A stretch of 55,589 bases of DNA. Source: a virus. A program made the position numbers and the translations under genes. Below, one piece after another: positions 1-8,531 of the stretch; position 1 is the first letter of the stretch, and each line of letters opens with the position of its first letter. The notes under the pieces are model-generated. The model made no database searches, was not told the DNA's origin, and was given only the letters and a program-made list of their open reading frames with translations. The DNA lies in the IMG/VR virus record IMGVR_UViG_3300030107_006898, positions 1-55,589 of that record. One strand, 5' to 3'.

Positions 1-155
1 CGAGTGGAAGTGATTATGATATTGATTTGTTAGCTGAAGGCTTTCGCCCACTGAGTGGCGATAGCGCACCTAATGGTAGCGGTAATACTATTCTATATAT
101 GGCTATGGCAGACATAGGTGGTAATGGTACGCTACCACCGATCTACGGAAGATAG
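1..155 (+). CDS. Tail fibre protein, C-terminal fragment (5' end outside window)
   Basis: Open reading frame entering from the left edge and ending at TAG 153-155. The last about 50 residues match almost exactly the C-terminus of the 847-aa tail fibre at 52626-55169. I count 11 substitutions and no indels against 55015-55169, mostly at third codon positions. It is followed after 9 bp by the tail-fibre assembly gene, the same order as at the right end. It is therefore either a second tail-fibre copy or, more simply, the other allele of the same gene where a circular genome was opened. Confidence 0.85.
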   Translation, partial: SGSDYDIDLLAEGFRPLSGDSAPNGSGNTILYMAMADIGGNGTLPPIYGR

Positions 156-575
156 GAGAATATTATGTGGGCAAGGATTATGGGTAATAAGTTGGTTGAG
201 GTAATTTCTCAGCCCAAATCCGTTACTGTAAATGGGGTTGTTCATCCCAAGGCAATCTTTGGCTCCTCTTGGACGGATGATGAGCGCAAAGCTATAGGCA
301 TTGTCCCTTACGTTTACGAAGGCAGCTATATAGAAAACATGTTCTATACTTCTTCTGAGGCTGCACCAGCAGTTGAAGAAAGTAGAGTTGTTGTCAAAAG
401 AACTCAATCCGCAAGAGATGTTGCAAAGATAAAGGCAACAATGAAGGAATCAGTTTCAAGGACGCTTGCTAGTTATCTTGAGCAAACTGATTGGATTGTA
501 ATCCGGGAGCAAGACAATGGCACTGCCAAGCCAGCAGACCTCGCGAAGTGGCGCACGGATTTGAGGGTGAAAGCT
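1..575 (+). repeat. Left copy of diverged terminal duplication
   Basis: Aligns without gaps to 55015-55589 (constant offset 55014, right to the last base). Identity is about 93% over the fibre end, lower over the N-terminal half of the assembly gene, and high again around the TDWIVIREQDNG motif. Exact direct terminal repeats should be identical, so this is allelic variation at an assembly join or a genuine duplicated module. Confidence 0.85.
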
Positions 576-716
576 GCTGCACTTGAAACTGCAATCGACA
601 GTAAATCAGATGTTGCAGGGCTTGAGGCTATGACAGAATTTACAGAGGAGATGAGGGATTCTGGAAAAAAAGCCTCAGAATTTCATGATTGGCCTGAGAA
701 TCCTAGGAACTCTTGA
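165..716 (+). CDS. Tail fibre assembly (Tfa-like) chaperone
   Basis: 183 aa. The ATG follows a TAGGAG ribosome site at normal spacing. The C-terminal half has the pattern L-x-x-TDW-x-x-x-R-x-x-x-x-G-x-x-x-P-x-x-L-x-x-W-R-x-x-LR typical of phage tail-fibre assembly chaperones (seen: TDWIVIREQDNG about residue 108, KWRTDLR about 128). Such proteins help the preceding fibre fold and trimerise. The position directly after a fibre gene supports this. The N-terminal half is the most diverged part relative to the copy at the right edge, as expected if it is matched to a particular fibre allele. Confidence 0.7.
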   Translation: MWARIMGNKLVEVISQPKSVTVNGVVHPKAIFGSSWTDDERKAIGIVPYVYEGSYIENMFYTSSEAAPAVEESRVVVKRTQSARDVAKIKATMKESVSRTLASYLEQTDWIVIREQDNGTAKPADLAKWRTDLRVKAAALETAIDSKSDVAGLEAMTEFTEEMRDSGKKASEFHDWPENPRNS

Positions 717-880
717 TGGCTACAGCTAAAGATGTTGAAGCAAAGCTGAACACGCATGAAGCGGTTTGTGCTGAGAGATGGAAAGAGACGATTGAGAGGA
801 TAAAAAGACTTGAGATGATACTTATAGGCTCTGCTGGAGCTTTAATAGTTTTGATGGCTGGGATGCTTTGGAAACTTTAG
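716..880 (+). CDS. XhlA-like small membrane protein (lysis cassette)
   Basis: 54 aa; the ATG overlaps the upstream stop (TGATG). The first about 30 residues are charged and helical (KLNTHEAVCAERWKETIERI), followed by one hydrophobic segment from about residue 35 to the C-terminus. This N-terminal amphipathic helix plus single C-terminal transmembrane segment is the plan of XhlA/haemolysin-type lysis accessory proteins, and the next three genes are lysis genes. Function is inferred from topology and context. Confidence 0.65.
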   Translation: MATAKDVEAKLNTHEAVCAERWKETIERIKRLEMILIGSAGALIVLMAGMLWKL

Positions 881-883
881 CTC

Positions 884-1219
884 ATGGATGGATCTATAGA
901 TATAAGGCTTATTGTTACGCTTGCTGGAATGCTTGTAAGTGTTGCGGGAGCAGCAGCTGTTGCCAAGATGCAGCTTAAAATAATAAATGAACAGCTTAAA
1001 GATATAGAGTCTAGGTTGCGTGTTATGGACAAAAGAGTGGATCACACAGAGCTAACTGGCCAGAGGGTTGATGTTTTGTCAAAAATGCTTTCTCCTGATG
1101 CCAGAGAAACACTGCACAGATCTCTCGCGAGCATGGAAACACGTTTGGGAAATTGTGAGGTTGAATTAAATAGATTAAGAAATATGCATAATGGTAAACA
1201 CCCAGAGGTACACAAATAA
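884..1219 (+). CDS. Membrane-anchored coiled-coil protein, spanin- or holin-like
   Basis: 111 aa with one N-terminal transmembrane segment (about residues 8-28, rich in V/A/G/L) and then a long charged heptad-type helix. It starts 3 bp after the XhlA-like gene, and its stop overlaps the next start (TAATG). An N-terminal anchor plus periplasmic coiled coil is what an inner-membrane spanin looks like. No outer-membrane spanin partner lies beside it, so the exact lysis role is uncertain. Confidence 0.5.
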   Translation: MDGSIDIRLIVTLAGMLVSVAGAAAVAKMQLKIINEQLKDIESRLRVMDKRVDHTELTGQRVDVLSKMLSPDARETLHRSLASMETRLGNCEVELNRLRNMHNGKHPEVHK

Positions 1220-1626
1220 TGATAAATGCACTCTTGCCAGCTGTTTTACCAGCAGTTACTGATGTCATAGGTAGATTCCTGCCAGAAGACAAACAGAAAA
1301 AAGCTGAAGCCGAGCGTCAAATAAAAGCTAGCCTGATGGAGCATCTCGCAAAAATAGATGTTGCCCAGCTCGGTATAAACAAACAAGAAGCAGCACACAG
1401 GTCTGTTTTTGTTGCTGGCTGGAGACCTTTCATTGGCTGGACTTGTGGTGTTGCCCTTGCTTATAATTACGTTTTGCAGCCAGTGCTGATATTTATCTTG
1501 GCGCAAATGGGGCATCTAATGGAGCTGCCAGCTCTTGATCTTAATGAAATCATGCCTGTTTTGATGGGGATGCTTGGTTTGGGTGGATTGAGAACATTCG
1601 AGAAATATAAAGGTGTTTCAAAATAA
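1219..1626 (+). CDS. Holin, GTA-type 3-TM family
   Basis: 135 aa. A charged N-terminal helix (residues about 20-50) precedes a GWRPFIGW segment and hydrophobic stretches around residues 73-98 and 110-125. The 'AGWRPFIGWTCG...YNYVLQPV' region and the order of elements match the holin family found in alphaproteobacterial gene transfer agents and phages. It would form membrane lesions that release the endolysin encoded immediately after it (start codon directly follows the stop). Confidence 0.75.
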   Translation: MINALLPAVLPAVTDVIGRFLPEDKQKKAEAERQIKASLMEHLAKIDVAQLGINKQEAAHRSVFVAGWRPFIGWTCGVALAYNYVLQPVLIFILAQMGHLMELPALDLNEIMPVLMGMLGLGGLRTFEKYKGVSK

Positions 1627-2070
1627 ATGGATCTTCAAAAGCTGCAGAATCAATTGATTGAAGATGAAGGTTGTGTTTACGAGATATACCTTGATCACTT
1701 AGGCTTGCCAACTTTTGGAATCGGTCATCTTGTCAAAGACAATGATGAGGAAAAAGATATTCCTGTTGGATCTCCGATTTCAAAAGAAAGAGTCGATGAG
1801 TGTTTTGCCAAAGATACCCAATCAGCGATAGAAGAGTGTTCTAAACTTTTTGATGATTTTAACGAGCTGCCAGAAAAAGTGCAACTTGTCGTCGTAAACA
1901 TGATGTTCAACTTGGGATACCCTCGCCTCTCCGGTTTTAAGAAAATGATAAAAGCTATGAATGAAAAAGATTGGAATGAAGCTGCCAATCAAATGGTTGA
2001 TAGCAAGTGGTACAATCAAGTTCCAAACAGAGCAAAGCGACTTGTTGAAGAAGTTAGGAGTTGCGGTTAA
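1627..2070 (+). CDS. Endolysin, T4-type lysozyme (GH24)
   Basis: 147 aa. The catalytic triad of phage T4-type lysozymes is visible with the right spacing: Glu14 (EDEG), Asp23 (YLDHLG) and Thr29 (PTFGIGH), equivalent to T4 E11/D20/T26. The family cleaves the beta-1,4 bond between MurNAc and GlcNAc. C-terminal helices with NMMFNLGYPRLSGF also match the family. There is no signal peptide, so release should depend on the holin upstream. Confidence 0.9.
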   Translation: MDLQKLQNQLIEDEGCVYEIYLDHLGLPTFGIGHLVKDNDEEKDIPVGSPISKERVDECFAKDTQSAIEECSKLFDDFNELPEKVQLVVVNMMFNLGYPRLSGFKKMIKAMNEKDWNEAANQMVDSKWYNQVPNRAKRLVEEVRSCG

Positions 2071-3917
2071 TGCCTCTTCAAGCACTCAATGTAAAGCCCG
2101 GAATTGTCACTGACATTGATGAGTATACCGCTGCTCGCATAGGACCATTTTGGGTTGATGGTGACAAAATAAGGTTTGTTAATGGTCTTCCTCAAAAGAT
2201 TGGCGGTTGGGAAAAAGAAAGTACAACTCCAACAACTGCAACATCAAGCACAAATCTTTCCGCTGGGAAAGTAAGAGCTTTAACAAACTGGCGTTTAATT
2301 GATGGGACAGATGTAACAGCTCTGGGATCAGAGAAGCAGCTCCTAATACTCCTTGGTGGGCAGTATTATGATATAACACCTCTCAGAACATCGGCAACTC
2401 TCGGGGCAAATCCCATAACGACTTCTAGTGGATCTTCAACTGTAACAGTCACCCACACAAGTCATGGAGCAACGACTGGTGAGATTGTTTCTTTTAGCGG
2501 TGCAGCTGCTGTCAATGGAGTAACTTTGTCCGGAGCCTATGAGCTAACAAAAGTTGATAACAATTCATATACTGTTGTTGACTCTGCAACTGCTTCTGGA
2601 TCAGGAGCTGGTGGAGGAAGCTCTGTTGTTGCATCTTATTTGATTGGCAAAGATGAGGGAATGCTTGAATCATCATCTGCTCTTGCTCTGGGTTGGGGTA
2701 CAGGAACATGGGGAGGAAGTACTTGGGGAACAGCTCGCTCAACGTCAAATGTTACTCTTGAACTTTCCCAGTGGAGTTTTGACCTCTGGGGAGAAGATCT
2801 TATCGCGACAGTTCACAACTTTGGAACTTATGTTTGGGATGCGAGTTCTGGTGTATCAACAAGAGCAACTGTAATCAACGAAGCAGAGATTGCAAAATCA
2901 AGATTCACAACAGTATCTTTCCCGGACAGGCATCTTCTTGCAATGGGTGCAACTGATACAAGCACATCAGCCCAAGACCCTATGCTTGTCAGGTTCTCTG
3001 ACCAAGGAGATTATGCAGAGTTTACAGCATCAGCAACAAATTCTGCAGGATCACAAAGGCTTCAAGTTGGCACTAAAATAATGGCCGCTGTTCCGACTCG
3101 TGAAGCAACATTTATCGGCACTGATGAAGCAATGTATGAAATGCAATTCGTTGGTGCGCCGTTTATATTCTCCTTCCGGCTGCTCGGGACAGGTTGCGGC
3201 CCAATATCTCAAAATTCTATGGTCAACGAAAGTGGCGTTGTTTACTGGATGGGCAAAAGCAACTTTTTCGTTTACGATGGTCAGGTCAAAGAGCTTCCCT
3301 GCTCAGTTCAATATTTTGTTTTTGATGATCTAAATCAGCAGCAGCAACAGAAAATTTTCGGCTCTTTGATTAGAAAGTTCCAAGAAGTTATTTGGTTCTA
3401 CTGCTCAAATGATGCTACAGATGATGAGCCAGACAAATATGTAAGTTATAACTTTGAGTCTGGTGTCTGGACAATCGGCTCTTTGCAAAGAGGAGCTTGG
3501 CACGATCAGTTTGGTGTTCGGCTTGTTCCTTATGCCATAGACAAAGATGGCAGTTTATATAAACATGAAACTGGCACAGATGATGATGGATCTGCAATGA
3601 CATCATTCATCGAAAGTTCAGCCATAGAGTTTGATTCCCAGCAAGCCCCAGATGGAACAAACCTGTTCATGATTGACAAAGTAATACCAGCAGGATCAAT
3701 AACTGGTTCTGTTGATTTAACTTTAAAATCTAAAAAATACCCACAAGACAATTCTGAGGTTAGCAAAGGGCCGTTTACTATTTCATCAACTACAACTAAA
3801 GTAAGCACAAGAGCCAAAGGTCGACAGATGAAAGTTCGTATATCTAGCTCTGATCAGGGTGACAATTGGGAGCTTGGCACATTTAGATATAATTTAAGAC
3901 CGGATGGACAGCGATGA
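2070..3917 (+). CDS. DNA-stabilisation / tail structural protein (P22 gp10-like)
   Basis: 615 aa from the ATG that overlaps the lysozyme stop (TAATG). An in-frame TTG nine bases upstream is possible but less likely. The N-terminus (LNVKPGIVTDIDEYTA...WVDGDKIRFVNGLPQKIGGW) is a conserved opening of a family of podophage structural proteins. The body is rich in beta-strand-type G/S/T/W repeats suggesting a beta-propeller, as in P22 gp10, which closes the head-tail junction. Homology is recognised from pattern only, so the exact position in the tail is inferred. Confidence 0.6.
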   Translation: MPLQALNVKPGIVTDIDEYTAARIGPFWVDGDKIRFVNGLPQKIGGWEKESTTPTTATSSTNLSAGKVRALTNWRLIDGTDVTALGSEKQLLILLGGQYYDITPLRTSATLGANPITTSSGSSTVTVTHTSHGATTGEIVSFSGAAAVNGVTLSGAYELTKVDNNSYTVVDSATASGSGAGGGSSVVASYLIGKDEGMLESSSALALGWGTGTWGGSTWGTARSTSNVTLELSQWSFDLWGEDLIATVHNFGTYVWDASSGVSTRATVINEAEIAKSRFTTVSFPDRHLLAMGATDTSTSAQDPMLVRFSDQGDYAEFTASATNSAGSQRLQVGTKIMAAVPTREATFIGTDEAMYEMQFVGAPFIFSFRLLGTGCGPISQNSMVNESGVVYWMGKSNFFVYDGQVKELPCSVQYFVFDDLNQQQQQKIFGSLIRKFQEVIWFYCSNDATDDEPDKYVSYNFESGVWTIGSLQRGAWHDQFGVRLVPYAIDKDGSLYKHETGTDDDGSAMTSFIESSAIEFDSQQAPDGTNLFMIDKVIPAGSITGSVDLTLKSKKYPQDNSEVSKGPFTISSTTTKVSTRAKGRQMKVRISSSDQGDNWELGTFRYNLRPDGQR

Positions 3918-4162
3918 CGATTAGACAGGGAAGATTGCCTTCTCCACCAAGTTCATATGATCAAAGATGGGCTAATCAGCTCACGCGCCAACTTGAGCAA
4001 AATATATCATCAACAAATCTTTCTGCATCATCAGAGAGATATACTGTCACCAACGTCACCACAGACCGAACCTATGATGCAGATTCCACTTCAACCGCAG
4101 AGTTGGCAGATGTTCTTGGGACGCTTCTGACTGACCTAAGAGCACGGGGGATTATAGGCTAA
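3914..4162 (+). CDS. Small structural-module protein, unknown
   Basis: 82 aa, starting in an ATGA overlap with the preceding gene and ending in a TAATG overlap with the next. Ser/Thr-rich with a QRWANQLTRQLEQ helix near the N-terminus and an LADVLGTLLTDLRARGII helix at the C-terminus. No enzyme motif. Tight coupling on both sides suggests a minor virion or assembly component. Confidence 0.7.
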   Translation: MTIRQGRLPSPPSSYDQRWANQLTRQLEQNISSTNLSASSERYTVTNVTTDRTYDADSTSTAELADVLGTLLTDLRARGIIG

Positions 4163-5478
4163 TGGCACTTGAAAACATTTCAACAACACAATCGATAACA
4201 GGAGTGCCAGCAGAAGAAACTGATGCTGGTGTAATGCCTGTTTTCCAAGTTCAATCTCAAGACCCTGGACTTGCCACTGGGGAGCTTCAAAAGCTCTATG
4301 GAACTGCGGCAATGCCAATGTTTCAATGGGCAAAAAGAATTCAGTCTGGAGAAGCTACTTTTGATCCTTCAAATCAATTTGACCGAGAGGCTGCTAATTT
4401 TATAGGCTCTGCTTCGAATCAGGAGCTGGCGGCGCAAGGAGTTGATACCTCGGTGAGAGACGCTCTTGCTCAAGCTGGCGGTTTTGCTGCTGGAGCTGTT
4501 GTTTCAAGGGCTGGATTGCAAGCTGCAGAAGCTGCCGGGCAAGCCGCCGGGCAAGCCTTCACAGGAATCGGAAGAGACTTCTCAAATGTTGCAGGCAGTG
4601 CTGATTTTGCAGGTCAACTTGGTCCGGCTGCAAAAAGTTACCTTCCAGAATTTGCTGGGGGTCCATCTTCTTTTACTAATCCTACGTTAGCAAAAGCTGC
4701 TGGCCTAGCACCCAACCAAACCCTGGTAACTACTAAAGCATTCAAAACACTTCAAGGTGCTAAATCGGATCTTATGGGTTCCGCTGTCCCCGGCAATTCT
4801 GGGTTTATGAAAGTCAACACACCTCAATTCAATGAAGCTGTACTGGCTGCAAAAGATCCATCAATTGTTGCAAGTGCCAGCGCAGCTCCTGATCCCGGTA
4901 TGTTTGAAGCTGGGGGCTTCTTTGATAAGGCAACAACAAGTTACACACCAAGCTTGGGACAGGTTGGTCTGAACTTCGGAATCAGCATGGGTGTAAATCT
5001 TTTGATGGGGCAAAGCCCGAAACAAGCTGCGAAGCAAGCTGCAATATCAACTGTAGGCACAGCCATCGGGACAGCTATTGGTGGTCCTGTTGGTGGCTTC
5101 ATTGGTGGGACAATCGCAAGCGTTGTTGGCGGCAGAGTAATCTGCAACGAGCTTGCTCGTCAAGGATTCATGGACCGCAATCAAATAATTCTTGATTACA
5201 AATTCACTCGCGAGCATCTTTCTCCTCAGCATGTCAAAGGCTATCATGCTTGGGCAGTTCATGTTGTGCGCAGACTGCGCAAGGGCAAAGGTGTAAAGCT
5301 CTGGCGTCACATTGCAACTCACAGAGTTAATGAGATTGCCTACATTTATGGCGAGCGCGATAAACCAGATTACCTCGGTAAATTCTACCGTCACTTTGGA
5401 GAAAAAGGTTGTTGGCTAGTCGGCCTTTTTTGCGAGAAATCAGACTGGTCAGCACTTTATAAAATCAAGGAGGCTTAG
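4162..5478 (+). CDS. Ejection/internal virion protein with glycine-zipper segment
   Basis: 438 aa. The first about 290 residues are Ala/Gly/Gln-rich and low in recognisable fold. A glycine-zipper hydrophobic stretch (AIGTAIGGPVGGFIGG, about residues 305-330) looks able to insert into membranes. The C-terminal about 110 residues form a compact basic domain (NELARQGFMDRNQIILDYKF...HAWAVHVVRR...IAYIYG) that I associate with internal virion proteins of aquatic phages. Likely part of the DNA-ejection apparatus that crosses the cell envelope. Confidence 0.6.
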   Translation: MALENISTTQSITGVPAEETDAGVMPVFQVQSQDPGLATGELQKLYGTAAMPMFQWAKRIQSGEATFDPSNQFDREAANFIGSASNQELAAQGVDTSVRDALAQAGGFAAGAVVSRAGLQAAEAAGQAAGQAFTGIGRDFSNVAGSADFAGQLGPAAKSYLPEFAGGPSSFTNPTLAKAAGLAPNQTLVTTKAFKTLQGAKSDLMGSAVPGNSGFMKVNTPQFNEAVLAAKDPSIVASASAAPDPGMFEAGGFFDKATTSYTPSLGQVGLNFGISMGVNLLMGQSPKQAAKQAAISTVGTAIGTAIGGPVGGFIGGTIASVVGGRVICNELARQGFMDRNQIILDYKFTREHLSPQHVKGYHAWAVHVVRRLRKGKGVKLWRHIATHRVNEIAYIYGERDKPDYLGKFYRHFGEKGCWLVGLFCEKSDWSALYKIKEA

Positions 5479-5760
5479 ATGTCTGAAGAAATGATGATGC
5501 AACCAAGACAATCAACTCTTAATACGGAGATGGGTCCTGAAGCATCTCAAATGATGATGCAAGCAGACCCGGAAATTCAGGTTGTTTTATTGTCACGCCT
5601 TGAATCATTGACTCCGCAAGAGCTTCAAGCTCTCGACAGGGCAATTGATGGTGAAACTGCCAAAATTCTTATGAAGCTACTCCCTGAGCTTGAAGAACTT
5701 ATCAACGCTATTGGTGGTCAGCAACAGGCTCCCCAACAAGGTGCTCTGGCAGGGATGTAA
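5479..5760 (+). CDS. Small acidic structural-module protein, unknown
   Basis: 93 aa with Met-rich and Gln-rich ends and one central helical segment (EIQVVLLSRLESLTPQELQALDRAI). It starts directly after the previous stop, with GGAGG at good spacing, and ends overlapping the next start. Function unknown. Confidence 0.7.
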   Translation: MSEEMMMQPRQSTLNTEMGPEASQMMMQADPEIQVVLLSRLESLTPQELQALDRAIDGETAKILMKLLPELEELINAIGGQQQAPQQGALAGM

Positions 5761-6197
5761 TGCAAATACGCAAAGCAACAATTTTTGATTTTTCGCCTAT
5801 TTGTGGCCTCCTGCACAGGATGCACAAAGAGGTAGATTTTTGCATCTCTGAAATATCACCAGCAAAATTCTCTTCTGTTGTCCTGCATGCGATAAATCAA
5901 GGCACTGTCGTTGTTGCAATTAAGGATGGCCATTTAATAGGATCAATTGGTGGAGGGTACGCTTCTGAATGGTGGTCAGAAGAGATTATCCTCGGTGATG
6001 TTTGGTTTTATGTTGAGCCAGAAAGCCGGAGCACAAAAGCAGCCAAGGAATTAATAAAAGAGTTTATGGAACTTGGCGATGGAATGAAGATAAAATTAGG
6101 TCATATGTATGGTGCAGACCAAGAAAGAAAAAATAATTTCTATGAACGTCTTGGTTTGAGAAAAGCTGGCATACATTATTTTTCGGAGGCTAGCTAA
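5760..6197 (+). CDS. GNAT-family acetyltransferase-like protein
   Basis: 145 aa with the GNAT layout: an N-terminal IRKATIFDFSPICGLL strand-helix, a central beta region (VVVAIKDGHLIGSIGG), a beta4-like 'GDVWFYVEPESR' strand followed by a helix starting at the acetyl-CoA loop, and a C-terminal NNFYERLGLRKAGIHYF. The pyrophosphate loop is degenerate (PESRSTKAAKEL rather than QxxGxG/A). GNAT-like genes often sit inside phage structural operons. The substrate is unknown; it could modify a virion protein or be a structural derivative. Confidence 0.65.
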   Translation: MQIRKATIFDFSPICGLLHRMHKEVDFCISEISPAKFSSVVLHAINQGTVVVAIKDGHLIGSIGGGYASEWWSEEIILGDVWFYVEPESRSTKAAKELIKEFMELGDGMKIKLGHMYGADQERKNNFYERLGLRKAGIHYFSEAS

Positions 6198-7207
6198 TGG
6201 GCGGTTTGTGCACAACAAATGTTGAAGTTCTTCCAGACCCTAAAGAAGTTTTAACAGACACAGAGATTCCTGAGTGGGTATCAGAAGGTGGTCAGAAACT
6301 TTTCCAGCAAGCAGCAGAGCTTGCCGAAAGTGAATTTCCAGCTTTCGAAGGTCAAAGGATTGCGACTTTTGAAGACATTGATGACCCTGATGCGATATCA
6401 AAATTAACTGGAAGAGAGCAAAGGGGTCTTCAGCTTCTTGAGGAGCAAAGTGATGTCTATCAGCCTTATATTCAAAGAGCTGGTGAGGTCGCAGCCGACA
6501 TCGGAGCGCAGAGACTCGGAGCGAGAGATTTCAATTTCGATGCATTCGGACAAAGTGATGTCGACAGGTTCGCACCAATATTTCAGTCAGCTGTCAGTCC
6601 ATCTCTTGCAGATGTTTCAGAAACTTTCGCGAGGGAAAAAAGAGACTTAGATTTGCAAGCTGGTAAAACAGGGGCATTTGGCGATCGGTCTGGGATTGAA
6701 CAAGCAGAGCTAACTCGTGGAGAGGCAAGAGAGCGCGGTCGTCTTCTGTCAGAAGCTGGTAGGCAGGGGCTTGAATTTGCAGCTTCTCAATATGAAAGAG
6801 ACAGGCAAGCCGCTGAGAGAGCTTTCCAGCTTACCGGGGAGGAAAGAAAATCAGCTTTTGATCTTGATCAGGCAAGCAGACGGATGGAGCTTGAGGCAGT
6901 CCAGAGCCTCGCTCCGCAGGTGCAGGGGCTTGTTCAACAAGAGGCGCAGGGTCTCATAGGGGCTGGCGAGGCAGAGCGGCTCCTGGACCAACAGGCGCTG
7001 GAGATCGCATACCGAGATTACGTTGAGCAAAGAGAATATCCGTTCACATCTCTTAATTTTGCAATTGGTGCTCTGAAAGGTCTGCCATTCGAGACTCGTG
7101 AATTCACGATGCAGCGTGGCGGTGAATTTATTCAAACGCCGAGCGTATATGGCCAGACAATGGGTGGCCTTGGTGCGTTGGCATCAGCCTACAAGTTGTT
7201 GAGCTAA
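6197..7207 (+). CDS. Internal virion / ejection protein, helical
   Basis: 336 aa, mostly helical and rich in E, R, Q and A, with heptad-like runs (about residues 130-270) suggesting long coiled coils. The C-terminal segment (YVEQREYPFTSLNFAIGALKGLPF) is a conserved signature of podophage proteins encoded among ejection genes. Starts by TAATG overlap with the GNAT gene. A role in ejection or the tail core is inferred. Confidence 0.55.
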   Translation: MGGLCTTNVEVLPDPKEVLTDTEIPEWVSEGGQKLFQQAAELAESEFPAFEGQRIATFEDIDDPDAISKLTGREQRGLQLLEEQSDVYQPYIQRAGEVAADIGAQRLGARDFNFDAFGQSDVDRFAPIFQSAVSPSLADVSETFAREKRDLDLQAGKTGAFGDRSGIEQAELTRGEARERGRLLSEAGRQGLEFAASQYERDRQAAERAFQLTGEERKSAFDLDQASRRMELEAVQSLAPQVQGLVQQEAQGLIGAGEAERLLDQQALEIAYRDYVEQREYPFTSLNFAIGALKGLPFETREFTMQRGGEFIQTPSVYGQTMGGLGALASAYKLLS

Positions 7208-7217
7208 GGAGGTTCTT

Positions 7218-8531
7218 ATGGCAACACCACCAAAAGCTCCGGCGAATAATGCTTCTTCTAATCTGTCCTTACAAGGTTATGGTGCCTCCGGAACTAATGC
7301 GAACCAACTCGGAGGAGGAGCACTTCAAAGCATTATGAGAGATCCCGGACAAGTTGCAGCTCTGGGAAGAGCACTTCAGCCGCAAAAAAGATCCATGAGC
7401 GATTATCTCACTGAAGATGATAGGTGGCTCATTGCTTTCAAATTTTTCACAGACATGGCTGCCGGGGCAAGCAAGCCCGGAGCCACAGCTCTTGGGGCCG
7501 CTGGGTCCGCTGGATCATCCGCTGTTGATTTCGCAACAGGCATTGCCAAGCAAAAAAGAGAAGAAGCCCTCGCGGCAACTCAACTTGGTGCTGGCTTAAT
7601 TGGAAAACTTTCTAAGCCAAAAACAGGGGTGCCGAAAGCTGTTGATATGGGGCCAGTTACAAATGATGATGGCACTCCAAAAATTGATGCAACAACTGGC
7701 AAACAACTTCATAAATTTAATGTTTTTGATGCTGATGGGTCAGTTCGATCTACTTATGAAGCAGTGCGGAAAGGTGGTCAGACCATAAATGTTGGCGGTG
7801 ACGCTGCTGCATTCGGGAAAGTTTTTTCGAAAAAAGAGGCAGAGAGATTTAGCGAGCAGTTAGCAGCCTCTAGTCAATCTTCAGATACAATTCAAACTTT
7901 ACAAACCCTCTCTGGAATTTTAGACAATCCGGATTTTGATACAGGAATAAAAGAAGAGATGCTCCTCCCTCTGAAACAGCTTTCTGTTTCTTTCGGTGTT
8001 GGGAGCATTGACGAGATCAATCAAGTTGCAAATGCAGAAGCATTCCAAGCTATGGCTCAAAAACTTGTCCTTGAGTCTGTCTCTAAGATGAAAGGTGCTC
8101 TTTCTGACAAAGAACTTGGATTTTTACAATCGCAAAATGTTACTTTGGGCAAATCAAAAGCTGGTAATAAACTTCTATTGCTTTTGAGTATGCATCAGCT
8201 TGAAAAGGCAAAAGAGTTTGCCCCATTCAGATTGAAATGGGAGAATGACAATGGACCTATTCAAAAAGCAAGCGATTATGCAAAGCTCGTTAATGATTAT
8301 AGAGATCAGCCATTTATGAAAGAGAATCCTCTTCAGTATGTTGAAAGGCGTGCAGCAGAGGATCTTCGAATTGCTCTCAGCAATGCAGGAGCGGATTTTG
8401 ATCCTGAAGGAAAAGTGGTTGATGGGAGCATTGATGCTGACACAAAGAAAAAAATTGGCGTTCAAGTAAGCGAAAAATACAACCTCCCCCTTGTTAAGAA
8501 AATATTTAAAAATTCAGGATTTAGACGATGA
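7218..8531 (+). CDS. Putative ejection protein
   Basis: 437 aa with a strong ribosome site (AAGGAGG). The N-terminal 40 residues are low complexity (A/N/S/G). Residues about 65-110 form an Ala/Gly-rich possibly membrane-active helix (TDMAAGASKPGATALGAAGS). The rest is soluble, charged and helical. Size, composition and position between two other ejection-type proteins suggest a component of the internal virion complex; no specific family recognised. Confidence 0.5.
   Translation: MATPPKAPANNASSNLSLQGYGASGTNANQLGGGALQSIMRDPGQVAALGRALQPQKRSMSDYLTEDDRWLIAFKFFTDMAAGASKPGATALGAAGSAGSSAVDFATGIAKQKREEALAATQLGAGLIGKLSKPKTGVPKAVDMGPVTNDDGTPKIDATTGKQLHKFNVFDADGSVRSTYEAVRKGGQTINVGGDAAAFGKVFSKKEAERFSEQLAASSQSSDTIQTLQTLSGILDNPDFDTGIKEEMLLPLKQLSVSFGVGSIDEINQVANAEAFQAMAQKLVLESVSKMKGALSDKELGFLQSQNVTLGKSKAGNKLLLLLSMHQLEKAKEFAPFRLKWENDNGPIQKASDYAKLVNDYRDQPFMKENPLQYVERRAAEDLRIALSNAGADFDPEGKVVDGSIDADTKKKIGVQVSEKYNLPLVKKIFKNSGFRR

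Noticed and set aside
2061-2069. TTG start giving a 618-aa version of the structural protein
   Set aside because: The ATG at 2070 forms a TAATG overlap with the lysozyme gene, the coupling style used throughout this operon.
5760-6197. GNAT gene as a sign of host gene capture
   Set aside because: Acetyltransferase-like genes are common within phage structural operons, so there is no reason to treat it as recent transfer.
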